This document shows positions 8,436-15,651 of a stretch of DNA of 38,599 bases, piece by piece (positions within the stretch are counted from its first letter, which is position 1; each line of letters starts with the position of its first letter). Both the position numbers and the translations under genes were made by a program. The notes beneath the pieces were generated by a model. That model did not search any database, had not been told where the DNA came from, and saw only the letters and a list, made by a program, of their open reading frames with translations. Location of the stretch: the NCBI GenBank assembly GCA_017694415.1, contig JADIMW010000053.1, forward strand, positions 1 to 38,599, written 5' to 3'. This DNA is from Candidatus Caccoplasma merdipullorum (GTDB lineage Bacteria > Bacteroidota > Bacteroidia > Bacteroidales > G3-4614).

Positions 8436-9675
8436 GAATTTATTATTTGCAGCATTTTTATGCAGTTTTGTCAGTGTTTCGGCACAAGACAATTTGAGAT
8501 TGTTCCTGAAAGACGGTTCAGAACTAATCGGATATATCTCAAGACAAAGACCCGGTGAAAATTTCACATTTACGACAAACAGTGCCATAATATCATTAAA
8601 TAATGATAATGTAAAATCCATAATTGACAACAACGTCAAAATAAAAGACCTTTCAAAAGAATGGGCGCAGTGGGCCAAAGATAACAACGCCATTATCAAC
8701 TCGGGAGATAATGCTTATCTTGTATTAAGCAATATCGTAACAAACAACGGCTCCATAAATGGAGTAAGGATACTAGAAAAAGGTGTCAGAGTAAAATATC
8801 TCGAAATAAAGTCAAATACTTACACACTATCATGGGATACAATAGAAGTTATAAAGGCTGACCGAAGACCCAAATTGCAAATATCCGGAATCAACAGGAA
8901 GTACAAATTGAAATCCGGAATGGAATACGAAGGAGAATATGCCGGTGAGGTTCCGGGTCAAACACTAAGTCTGTATCAAAATAACGGTGTAATATTCGTG
9001 TTCAATCGCGATGAAGTATTAAAGGACAACAGATACAAAATAAACCCTAATCAAGAACTGTTCGAACAATCGGATTTGTTAGATATTGTCCAACTTCAAA
9101 GCGGAAATCTGGTAAAAGGCATAATAGTTGAACGTAATTATTCTGATGCCGATACAATAACAAGCGACTATCTGCTGATACAATCGGAAAACGGAAATAT
9201 ACAAAGCATTAAGCTGTCGGACATTATAGAATACCGTAAAGAGCCCAATCCGTCATACAAACCTATCACCGATGTAAAATTATCAGTTGGGGAATATATG
9301 ATAAACAGGAACAAAGTCAATACACAAAAGATAAAAGAAATAGACAATATCGTAAGCATAAATATAGATTCAATAAATACAATAATACAAACAAAGGGTT
9401 CACCAACAGAAATAACGGTAGAAACGAAATTTACCGACAAAGCGGAAGTAATCCAACTAAAACTCGTCAAGATTAAAAAATTCAATATCAAAAAAGAGAA
9501 AAAAATCATCAATGGTGTCACATATGAAGACATTGTAAAAGACGCAATACAGCAAAAAAAGATAGAAACCAGCATAAACAATATAACAAAAATAACCTAC
9601 CAGATAAAAGAAAAAGGAGTATATGCATTATACAATCCTGCGAACAAGGAAGCAATAGTGTTCACTATTGAATAA
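8425..9675 (+). CDS. Secreted protein with internal beta repeats, function unknown
   Basis: 416 residues from ATG 8425, chosen because it begins directly with a signal peptide (MKIKNLLFAAFLCSFVSVSAQD); the frame also has an ATG at 8392, which would add an unconvincing hydrophilic leader. At least three copies of a short beta module of about 45 residues can be aligned: LFLKDGSELIGYI..., YKLKSGMEYEGEYAGEVPGQ... and VQLQSGNLVKGIIVE.... Each has the form [L/K]-x-x-G-x-x-x-x-G-x-I, then a strand and a DdI-like ending (NDNVKSI, RDEVL, LSDIIEY), resembling Sm-like/SH3-like small barrels. The C-terminal half is Lys/Ile-rich. No enzyme motif is seen. It is the last gene of the cluster and is followed by a hairpin terminator. 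Confidence 0.8.
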   Translation: MKIKNLLFAAFLCSFVSVSAQDNLRLFLKDGSELIGYISRQRPGENFTFTTNSAIISLNNDNVKSIIDNNVKIKDLSKEWAQWAKDNNAIINSGDNAYLVLSNIVTNNGSINGVRILEKGVRVKYLEIKSNTYTLSWDTIEVIKADRRPKLQISGINRKYKLKSGMEYEGEYAGEVPGQTLSLYQNNGVIFVFNRDEVLKDNRYKINPNQELFEQSDLLDIVQLQSGNLVKGIIVERNYSDADTITSDYLLIQSENGNIQSIKLSDIIEYRKEPNPSYKPITDVKLSVGEYMINRNKVNTQKIKEIDNIVSINIDSINTIIQTKGSPTEITVETKFTDKAEVIQLKLVKIKKFNIKKEKKIINGVTYEDIVKDAIQQKKIETSINNITKITYQIKEKGVYALYNPANKEAIVFTIE

Positions 9676-9782
9676 TCATAGATAGAGATTCAAAAAAATC
9701 GAACTTACCACTCCTTCATGTCGTTATAAAACGCAACACCATACTGAAGAAGTTTTGACATGATTCAAAACTTATGCTGGTT

Positions 9783-9822
9783 ACCCGCCACTGATACCTA
9801 CCATGTATCAATGGTGGGTTTT
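9783..9822 (+). terminator. Rho-independent terminator after the kinase/FHA/protease cluster
   Basis: A 15-bp stem (9783-9797 pairing with 9805-9819) with one G-U pair and one mismatch encloses a 7-nt loop (ctaccat) and is followed directly by TTTT. It lies about 110 bp after the last gene of the cluster and is the first such structure on this side, which supports treating the upstream genes as one transcription unit. Confidence 0.75.
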
Positions 9823-9896
9823 GTATAAACGATGTTATACCAAGCACTTATAATACAGTACAGGCTTGTAATCCGGACTGTTCCCAGATAAACCAA

Positions 9897-10103
9897 ATGA
9901 ACAACCTCTACGATTCGTACAACGTCTCCACCCGTTCAGAAGAAGCGATAAAAGCCGACATAGCAAAATACAAAGAACGCATAAACTACTGCGAATCACA
10001 TATAAGCGACGGGACAGCCGAAGGTATGGGATACAGAAACATCATAGGCAATTACAAAAGGATGATACAAGAGCGCGAACAGGAACTGCAATACGCAAGA
10101 TAA
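9897..10103 (+). CDS. Small hypothetical protein, predicted helical
   Basis: 68 residues, charged and alpha-helical (EEAIKADIAKYKERINYCESH, then IQEREQELQYAR), with no signal peptide. I do not recognise the family. The stop codon falls in the first copy of an 18-bp repeat. If one base of that stop is skipped, the next frame stays open for a further 46 or so codons (to 10240) and the repeat is read as DNKQLT-DNKQHT-DNK. The true product may therefore be longer, through a frameshift or an ancestral indel. No clear Shine-Dalgarno is present, as is usual here. A non-coding explanation remains possible. Confidence 0.5.
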   Translation: MNNLYDSYNVSTRSEEAIKADIAKYKERINYCESHISDGTAEGMGYRNIIGNYKRMIQEREQELQYAR

Positions 10104-10150
10104 CAAGCAGCTCACTGATAACAAGCAGCACACGGATAACAAGTTGCCCG
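10099..10150 (+). repeat. 18-bp tandem direct repeat, about 2.6 copies
   Basis: The unit GATAACAAGCAGCWCACK begins at 10099, 10117 and 10135, an exact 18-bp period. The third copy diverges after GATAACAAG. Because 18 is a multiple of three, the repeat codes for DNKQ(L/H)T in one frame, but it interrupts the frame of the small ORF ending at 10103. Confidence 0.8.
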
Positions 10151-10264
10151 CGCAGCATAATAAAGCAGTAATAACCGGCAGCAACCAAACCGCCGATACC
10201 CTCCTGCCCCACTCCTCCACCAACGGCGGAGATATATAAGCAGCAACCTGATTATGATATAACC

Positions 10265-11008
10265 CTAAAAACGGATAAAACGTCTCCAGTTAAACAAAGG
10301 GAATCCCAACCCCCACCTTATTACAGGTTGCGGCTGCATCATTTTCAACCTTTGAACAGAAGCAATATGACCGGCAACTATTGACGGATTATTTCCGTTA
10401 TCTACAGCCTCGCGAAGTAAACTAACGACTTTCCTTTTATCGAGATATTTGGCCGCGCTGAATCTTTTAAGTGTATCAAATATAAAATCAATATTATTCA
10501 CATACCCCACAAACATATCGTCCGAAGTATAACTGACATCTTTCAAAGTACAATTGCCGGCAAAAAGGACAATATTGAAAATCGGTAAACAGGCGAACTG
10601 TTCGGACTTTGCCCTCAGAGCCTTTATATGACCGTAATTCTGCATAAGAGGGTTATAAAAGCGATACTTCTCTTTGCCGTAATTCAGAATCTGCGTCCAA
10701 TATTTCTGTTTCTCATTACCAAACAACCAACCGCTATAATCTTTTACCTCTATAACAAGCAACCCTTGAGGCGTTGCGACAACAATATCTATTTGGGAAT
10801 ATTCACCATTTCTTTTTTTCAGATACAGGTCATGAAAAATAGCTTTGGGATGAACACCCATTTTCAACAATCGGATTATCAACTTACGTTCAGCCCTCGT
10901 TCCCCGATTGGGAGAAGAGACAGAACGTAGCAATTTCATATTTTGCAAATGATGCAAAATTGAAAATACAATACAAATTAACAAAAAGAGGATTACAACA
11001 TAATTCAT
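10265..11008 (-). CDS. NERD-domain (nuclease-related) membrane-anchored protein
   Basis: 247 residues. An N-terminal hydrophobic helix (residues 3-18) anchors the protein, and the domain that follows (about 36-150) matches NERD: GTRAERKLIIRLL, then IFHDLYLKKRNGEYSQIDIVVATPQGLLVIEVKDYSGW. The D-x-x-x and E-V-K pattern resembles the catalytic core of restriction-endonuclease-like folds, and NERD proteins are suspected nucleases involved in DNA processing. It lies 48 bp after the end of the small-gene run on the same strand and may share its transcript. The substrate cannot be inferred from sequence. Confidence 0.85.
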   Translation of the reverse strand: MNYVVILFLLICIVFSILHHLQNMKLLRSVSSPNRGTRAERKLIIRLLKMGVHPKAIFHDLYLKKRNGEYSQIDIVVATPQGLLVIEVKDYSGWLFGNEKQKYWTQILNYGKEKYRFYNPLMQNYGHIKALRAKSEQFACLPIFNIVLFAGNCTLKDVSYTSDDMFVGYVNNIDFIFDTLKRFSAAKYLDKRKVVSLLREAVDNGNNPSIVAGHIASVQRLKMMQPQPVIRWGLGFPLFNWRRFIRF

Positions 11009-11056
11009 TATAAAGTAATAGCAAATTAAAAAATTAACTATCCTCCCATAAAAATG

Positions 11057-11359
11057 TCATTTCTCAAGTATAACGTTTATTCCAAGATTAAGGACAGAAG
11101 AAACCTTTTCTATAAAATCTTTTTTCATTGAATTGTTGCTGTGTGTTATCAACAACCAACCACCCCCCAAATCTCTCTGACTTCTGCCATATTTAGCATC
11201 TCTTCGATTTGAGATTACCGGAACCCGACAAAATTTAAGGTTGTAATCCTCTACTACCCTGCGGACTTCAGCAACACCGATTTTCCTTACTACTGCGACT
11301 AAAGTTTCTACTGCAGTTTTTTCAGCAATAACGGTTCCATCAGGAAAAACTACAGACAT
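11057..11359 (-). CDS. Hypothetical protein, last of a three-gene overlapping run
   Basis: 100 residues without signal peptide or membrane helix. The N-terminus is a short beta/alpha stretch (VFPDGTVIAEKTAVETLVAVVRKIG). The C-terminal half contains a Gly-rich turn and aromatic strand (QRDLGGGWLLITHSNNSMKKDFI) that looks like a folded domain core, but I cannot assign a family. It overlaps the upstream gene by 10 bp, so translational coupling is likely. The NERD gene follows after 48 bp. Confidence 0.7.
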   Translation of the reverse strand: MSVVFPDGTVIAEKTAVETLVAVVRKIGVAEVRRVVEDYNLKFCRVPVISNRRDAKYGRSQRDLGGGWLLITHSNNSMKKDFIEKVSSVLNLGINVILEK

Positions 11360-11712
11360 ATCGCTTGCAGGCTTCTTTCAACTTTTCCTTCCGAATTTGA
11401 ATTGCGATTCCGATGTTTTACTTCCGGATCGAGGACCATCTCTTTAGCATCGATTAATTCCGCTGCAAAGTTGCGTTTGCGGCTCAAATGAACGCTCAAT
11501 GGTTGCCCGGGTACATAATCCACGACTAACACCAACTCCCGCTTTACGGGCTGCAATGCAGGCTCAATGGTCTTGCTCAACACTGGAAGAATTTCTTTCT
11601 TGATGATGTCCTCTTCCAATTCATTAGCCTTCTTCTCAAGGTCTTCATTTACAGGAAGCCCCTCTTTACGAAGAGTTTCCATGGCTTTGTATAAATCGCT
11701 TAATCGGGACAT
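11350..11712 (-). CDS. Hypothetical protein, middle gene of the run
   Basis: 120 residues. The first 60 are a charged helical region (LYKAMETLRKEGLPVNEDLEKKANELEEDIIKKEILPVL), followed by a beta stretch with a basic motif (LVLVVDYVPGQPLSVHLSRKRNF). It has no signal peptide and no recognised domain. It overlaps both neighbours (10 bp with the downstream gene and 13 bp with the upstream gene), which argues strongly for a single operon making three interacting small proteins. A toxin-antitoxin or accessory defence role is conceivable but unsupported. Confidence 0.7.
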   Translation of the reverse strand: MSRLSDLYKAMETLRKEGLPVNEDLEKKANELEEDIIKKEILPVLSKTIEPALQPVKRELVLVVDYVPGQPLSVHLSRKRNFAAELIDAKEMVLDPEVKHRNRNSNSEGKVERSLQAICL

Positions 11713-11888
11713 AATTTATATTCTATTTTTGTAAGATCAGCATCGGGATTATTTTTTAAAGACTCATAATGTTCTTTTGCTTGTTTAGAGATGCTCAATA
11801 GACAATTTTTAGGATTACTTATAGCAGAATCAATGCTATCCTTATATTGTCCTGCATCCGATGAAAATCTGTCAATTACATATATCAC
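11700..11888 (-). CDS. Small hypothetical protein, first gene of the run
   Basis: 62 residues, soluble, polar and helical (YKDSIDSAISNPKNCLLSISKQAKEHYESLKN), with no recognised domain. It overlaps the next gene by 13 bp. A candidate promoter lies about 80 bp upstream. Its support comes mostly from the overlapping arrangement and the candidate promoter. Confidence 0.55.
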   Translation of the reverse strand: MIYVIDRFSSDAGQYKDSIDSAISNPKNCLLSISKQAKEHYESLKNNPDADLTKIEYKLCPD

Positions 11889-11966
11889 AAAACCATTTAT
11901 CAGTTTTGTTATTACTGTTCTTATTCTATTGAATTATGTTTCTTAAAGAAGAGTTTCATATTGATA

Positions 11967-11974
11967 CAAATATA
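11967..11974 (-). promoter_or_regulatory. Candidate promoter (-7 TATATTTG) for the three-gene run
   Basis: Read on the minus strand, TATATTTG matches the Bacteroidetes -7 consensus TAnnTTTG and sits about 80 bp upstream of the 62-residue gene. No clear TTTG -33 element is seen at the expected distance, so the call rests on the -7 match and its position. Confidence 0.45.
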
Positions 11975-12044
11975 CGGAATTTTGTTTTTGTAAGGAATGT
12001 TTAGATTCCTCGTTTTAAATGTATTACTACCATATATTTGTAGT

Positions 12045-13397
12045 TTAACTGATGTATTTTTTTCTGTCGGATACAAATCTCTTCAACAAAAATGTCAGGA
12101 AATATGGGAACGTGTAAAACTTGCCATTGAAACCTATATTTTTATATCCCAGTTTTATTCCGTATTTTATATCGGGATATTTGTTTTCCTTCAATAGGTT
12201 ATTAAGCGAAACCGTTGCCCCGTCATTGGCTTTTACTCCTACCGGTATAAGGGAATCTGTATCTCTGATAAAGAAATCCATTTCAATGGCCGGCCTATCA
12301 CCGCTATAATAGTAAAGTCCATACCCTTGCTTAACAAGCATGTCGCCTACTATATTTTCATATATGGCTCCTTTATATGTGCCGAGATTCTTATTTGCCC
12401 TCAAGTCTTCTTGTGCTTCTTCGTCGAGCGATGCTATCAAAAGGTCGGTATCTTTAAAATATATCTTATAGAGTTTGGGGTCGTAGTTTCCTTTGATTGG
12501 GAGTTCGGGGTGATTCATGCAATAGCAGATATTTATAACTCCGGCATCTGCGAGCCATTCCACGCATCCTATATAGTCTCTGTTCCTTGCATTTCTTCCT
12601 ATCTTGGTTATCTGAAACCTTTTGTTTTCTTTAGCCAAAAATGCGGATATATGATTATAGACGGCTTTAATCTTTGCTTTGTCCAACCCTTCGGCATATT
12701 TGGTAATGTCTTCTTCGTAGTCTTTCAACAGTTGTTTCTGTATACTCAACGTGCCACTGAAGTTTTTGTTTTTTATATATGTATTTACCACTTCGGGCAT
12801 CCCTCCAATAATAACATAGTCGCGGAACAGGTCAAAAAGCACATCTGTCTGCAAAGCCGCAAGCGGTTTTACTTCCAACATGTTTTGATATAGTTCCTCT
12901 ATAAAATCTTCCGAGTAGCCTTTAGCCCAAAGAAATTCTTCGAAGTCCATCGAATGCATTTCATAGTCTTCTTTATAACCGACACTGTTGGACTCTATTT
13001 CTTTATATTTAATTCCCATAAGTGAGCCTGAACAGATTACATCAAACCGCCCATCCAGTTTGAAAAACTTCAACGAGGTTGCACAGTTAGGGCATGCCTG
13101 CAACTCATCGAAAAAGAAAATCGTTTCTCCGGGCACGAATTTGAATTCGGGATTGAGCAGGGAAATATTTTTTAATATCATATCCACTTCAAACCCGTCA
13201 TTGAAAATATCACGATATTTTTTCTGCTCTACAAAATTAATCTGGACGACATTTGAATAGTTCCGATTTGCAAACCACTCTATTGAACGTGTCTTGCCTA
13301 TCTGCCGTGCTCCTTTTACAATCAGAGGTTTTCTTTCGGGATTATTTTTCCATGCAACCAAATACGCATCTATTTTCCTTTTCAAGATTTCATCCAT
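12045..13397 (-). CDS. AAA-family ATPase with C-terminal DUF4143
   Basis: 450 residues. The N-terminal AAA_14-type ATPase carries a Walker A (GARQIGKT, residues 29-36) and Walker B (IFFFDELQ, with D97 and E98). It is followed by a winged-helix/DUF4143 region ending in a restriction-endonuclease-like segment (about 345-400: IYENIVGDMLVKQG...EMDFFI). The length is normal for the family. These patchily distributed bacterial ATPases have no firmly established role; nucleic-acid or stress-related functions have been suggested. The gene stands alone between the small-gene run and a non-coding RNA. Its promoter lies inside a set of 33-bp-spaced repeats, implying specific transcriptional control. Confidence 0.92.
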   Translation of the reverse strand: MDEILKRKIDAYLVAWKNNPERKPLIVKGARQIGKTRSIEWFANRNYSNVVQINFVEQKKYRDIFNDGFEVDMILKNISLLNPEFKFVPGETIFFFDELQACPNCATSLKFFKLDGRFDVICSGSLMGIKYKEIESNSVGYKEDYEMHSMDFEEFLWAKGYSEDFIEELYQNMLEVKPLAALQTDVLFDLFRDYVIIGGMPEVVNTYIKNKNFSGTLSIQKQLLKDYEEDITKYAEGLDKAKIKAVYNHISAFLAKENKRFQITKIGRNARNRDYIGCVEWLADAGVINICYCMNHPELPIKGNYDPKLYKIYFKDTDLLIASLDEEAQEDLRANKNLGTYKGAIYENIVGDMLVKQGYGLYYYSGDRPAIEMDFFIRDTDSLIPVGVKANDGATVSLNNLLKENKYPDIKYGIKLGYKNIGFNGKFYTFPYFLTFLLKRFVSDRKKYIS

Positions 13398-13422
13398 ATT
13401 GAAAAACTTTAATATCCAATTG

Positions 13423-13430
13423 CAAAGATA
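13423..13430 (-). promoter_or_regulatory. Promoter -7 element (TATCTTTG) of the DUF4143 ATPase gene
   Basis: On the minus strand TATCTTTG is a perfect TAnnTTTG match, 25 bp upstream of the ATPase ATG. A TTTG lies on the same strand at 13455-13458, slightly far for a -33 box. The first of the 33-bp-spaced repeat cores (13435-13444) falls between the two, so a protein bound there would compete with RNA polymerase. Confidence 0.6.
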
Positions 13431-13434
13431 TTGT

Positions 13435-13566
13435 TTTTCACATTATACGCACTACAAACGCATATATTTTTCACATTTTACAGCCTGCAAAGGGGGTGTA
13501 TTTTCACATTTTACGGCCTGTTTCGGGCTTGGTTTTTCACATTTTACACGGTTGGTGTGTGGAAAA
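13435..13566. repeat. Four 33-bp-period repeats with a TTTTCACATT core upstream of the ATPase
   Basis: The sequence TTTTCACATTWTAC starts at 13435, 13468, 13501 and 13534, an exact 33-bp spacing each time. Copies 2 and 3 extend the identity to RGCCTG; the remaining roughly 15 bp of each unit differ. The array covers the start region and upstream side of the ATPase promoter. A conserved core at about three helical turns suggests operator sites for a cooperatively binding regulator, possibly the ATPase itself. The spacers are too short and the core too small for a CRISPR array. Confidence 0.85.
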
Positions 13567-13658
13567 AGGAGGGGTTACGGGGATAACGGTGTCGGGAAAC
13601 GGGCAATACTAAAGCGGGTTATACGGTAAAAAAGGGTACAAAAAAATGAAGTATGGGC

Positions 13659-13693
13659 AAAAAAAATGAGACCCGGGGTTACCGAGCCTCATT
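13659..13693 (-). terminator. Terminator of the non-coding RNA gene
   Basis: On the minus strand an AATGAG/CTCATT stem continues through an inner CCGG-type helix with two mismatches and is followed by eight T residues. This is a canonical intrinsic terminator. Confidence 0.8.
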
Positions 13694-13903
13694 ATATAGG
13701 AAGGCTGCATCGTAGGATGCGATGAAACTCCGAACGACAGGATTTGAGTGCTTCTACCACTTTGTAATCCACCGTGCTAAAGCATACCCGAAGGCGTGGC
13801 CCGCCATTGTGGAAGAAAGCTTGTCTCGGCATTTCTTATTAATTGATGAGTTTCCCAATCTACTAGGATGCAACCTGTTCAAATACCACTTTGTTTGTTT
13901 CTT
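13659..13903 (-). ncRNA. Structured non-coding RNA gene, possibly 6S-like
   Basis: About 245 nt on the minus strand, bounded by a good promoter and a poly-U terminator, with no convincing ORF. The 5' and 3' parts pair over a long distance: a 10-bp helix (13867-13876 with 13702-13711, AGGTTGCATC with GATGCAGCCT), then GTAG/CTAC, then GAAACTC with GAGTTTC, all nested. The interior holds further hairpins, including a C-TTCG-G tetraloop and CCAC/GTGG pairing. A closing helix with internal loops resembles the rod shape of 6S RNA, and Bacteroidales have lineage-specific 6S-type RNAs. That identity is a guess from shape. It has none of the RNase P, tmRNA or SRP signature motifs. Confidence 0.7.
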
Positions 13904-13908
13904 TGCTA

Positions 13909-13940
13909 CGAAGATAGAAAAAGTATTGTTACCTTCCAAA
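13909..13940 (-). promoter_or_regulatory. Promoter of the non-coding RNA gene
   Basis: On the minus strand TTTG (13937-13940) and TATCTTCG (13909-13916, one mismatch to TAnnTTTG) are separated by 20 bp, the expected -33/-7 arrangement in Bacteroidetes. Transcription would begin near 13903 with a purine-rich 5' end. Confidence 0.7.
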
Positions 13941-14147
13941 TTTTTTGATTAAAAAATTCGCTCAAATTGCATTTTTAACATATAGCGGAATCGGCATATA
14001 TGCTCATCTGTTGATTCTCCGACTTTTACAACAATAACATTGATTCTTGCCGACTACGGGTACAGGCAACGGAATGTACAAACAAATCTTGCCTTATATA
14101 TGGAATGTTTATGGCTATTGTCTGTAACTTTATCGGAATTTTTTAGT

Positions 14148-14155
14148 TATGTTTG
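14148..14155 (+). promoter_or_regulatory. Candidate promoter (-7 TATGTTTG) of the glycosyltransferase operon
   Basis: TATGTTTG is a full match to TAnnTTTG and lies 38 bp before the glycosyltransferase ATG. No strong -33 TTTG is seen at the ideal spacing. The start codon at 14194 has no Shine-Dalgarno. Confidence 0.5.
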
Positions 14156-14193
14156 CATGATAGCTTGCTGCATTTTTAAACCCTATTGTTATT

Positions 14194-15651
14194 ATGAAAA
14201 GGATTGTCTGCTTTTTACCGCATCTGCGATTTACGGATGATTTCAGACCTTATGTAAACGACGAGATTAAAATTATATACCCGGCTGAAAATGCAAACGG
14301 CAGGCAATACAGCGAATATTTGAAGGGGTCGTTCTTCTCTACCGAAACTTTGAAGGAGATTGCCGATATTGCATCGGAAAAATATATACTGTTATATACC
14401 GATATAAGCAAACCCAATATCCGCACCGATGCCGTAAGCCGCATGATAGATATTGCCGAAAGCACCTCGGCTTCGATTGTTTATTCGGATTACTGTTTGT
14501 ACGAGAATAAAACGCGCATAGAACATCCTTTAATCGATTATCTGCCGGGGAGCTTACGCGACGATTTCGATTTCGGCCCGTTGATGCTTGTCCGTTCCGA
14601 CATGATGAAAAAATGCATGAAGGAGAGCGATGTGTCGTATAAATACGCAGGGCTATACGATTTGCGTTTGCGCCTTTCGTGCATTGGGGAAATTGTTCAT
14701 GTAAACGAATACCTCTATTCGGCAAAAGTTCTGGAGACGGGGGAGGATGCTCACAGCAGGCATTTCGGATACACCGACCCCAAAAACCGAGAGAAACAGA
14801 TAGAGATGGAGAAAGCCTGCACGGCGCATTTAAAGAGGATAGGTGGATACCTGCATCCGGAGTTCAAGGATATAAATCTGAACTACGGGAAATTCGATTA
14901 TGAGGCATCGGTAATTATTCCCGTACGCGACAGGGCGACGACAATCACCGAAGCAATCCGTTCGGCTCTGGCTCAAAAAACGGATTTTCTTTTCAACGTA
15001 ATCGTTGTCGATAATCATTCGAAAGACGGTACGACGGAAGCAATCGATAATGAAGCGGCCAAAGACAACAGGGTTGTGCATATCATTCCCGAAAGGAAAG
15101 ACCTTGGCATCGGTGGGTGCTGGAACTTGGGCATATCGTCCGACAAATGCGGCAGATTTGCGGTACAGCTCGACAGTGATGACTTATATAAGAACGAACA
15201 TACGCTGCAACGGATTGTCGATACTTTCCGCAAAGAGCATTGCGCAATGGTAATAGGGTCGTACATAATAACCGATTTCAACCTGAATACTCTGCCTCCC
15301 GGGATAATAAACCATCTGGAGTGGACAGAAGCCAACGGGCGGAACAACGCGCTGCGGGTAAACGGACTCGGTGCGCCCCGTGCATTCTTTACGCCGCTGA
15401 TAAGGGAGATAAAGTTCCCGAACACGTCGTACGGCGAAGATTACGCCGTAGGGTTGAGAATATCGCGCGAATACAGAATCGGCAGGATATACGAACCTGT
15501 ATATGTATGCCGGCGCTGGAGCGGTAACAGCGATGCCAACCTGAGCTTGGCGCAGACAAACGCCAACAATTTTTACAAGGACAAGATACGGACGTGGGAA
15601 GTTGTCGCCCGCATAAAACTGAACAGGAAAAAGAACAATGCACAATATTGA
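14194..15651 (+). CDS. Family 2 glycosyltransferase with two GT-A-like domains
   Basis: 485 residues, soluble. The C-terminal half (about 235-470) is a complete GT2 fold: the nucleotide-binding start [34 protein letters not shown], the DxD metal motif in QLDSDDLY, and the acceptor-side GEDYAV. The N-terminal half (1-220) is a second, degenerate GT-A-like unit ([30 protein letters not shown]) with no clear DxD catalytic motif. It should transfer a sugar from a nucleotide sugar to an unknown acceptor in the cytoplasm. It is the first of four co-directional genes and overlaps the DUF4922 gene by 14 bp. No membrane helices are present. Confidence 0.88.
   Translation: MKRIVCFLPHLRFTDDFRPYVNDEIKIIYPAENANGRQYSEYLKGSFFSTETLKEIADIASEKYILLYTDISKPNIRTDAVSRMIDIAESTSASIVYSDYCLYENKTRIEHPLIDYLPGSLRDDFDFGPLMLVRSDMMKKCMKESDVSYKYAGLYDLRLRLSCIGEIVHVNEYLYSAKVLETGEDAHSRHFGYTDPKNREKQIEMEKACTAHLKRIGGYLHPEFKDINLNYGKFDYEASVIIPVRDRATTITEAIRSALAQKTDFLFNVIVVDNHSKDGTTEAIDNEAAKDNRVVHIIPERKDLGIGGCWNLGISSDKCGRFAVQLDSDDLYKNEHTLQRIVDTFRKEHCAMVIGSYIITDFNLNTLPPGIINHLEWTEANGRNNALRVNGLGAPRAFFTPLIREIKFPNTSYGEDYAVGLRISREYRIGRIYEPVYVCRRWSGNSDANLSLAQTNANNFYKDKIRTWEVVARIKLNRKKNNAQY

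Noticed and set aside
1..9675. Type VI secretion regulatory locus
   Set aside because: Kinase, phosphatase and FHA genes suggested it, but no Tss, Hcp, VgrG or ClpV gene is in the window and the outputs are proteases and outer-membrane proteins.
13435..13566. CRISPR array
   Set aside because: The conserved core is about 14 bp with 19-bp variable parts, far from CRISPR repeat and spacer sizes, and no cas genes are present.
13294..13629. 111-codon + strand ORF with FSHFTAC repeats
   Set aside because: The peptide repeat simply reflects the 33-bp DNA repeats, since 33 is divisible by three, and the start is antisense to the ATPase gene; a regulatory DNA repeat is the better reading.
13659..13903. 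tRNA or tmRNA remnant
   Set aside because: A CTCAAATCC stretch resembles a T-loop, but no cloverleaf, acceptor stem or tag-coding region can be built around it.
13722..13952. ORFs of 61-76 codons on both strands
   Set aside because: They overlap a segment with strong RNA secondary structure, a promoter and a terminator; their translations are unremarkable.
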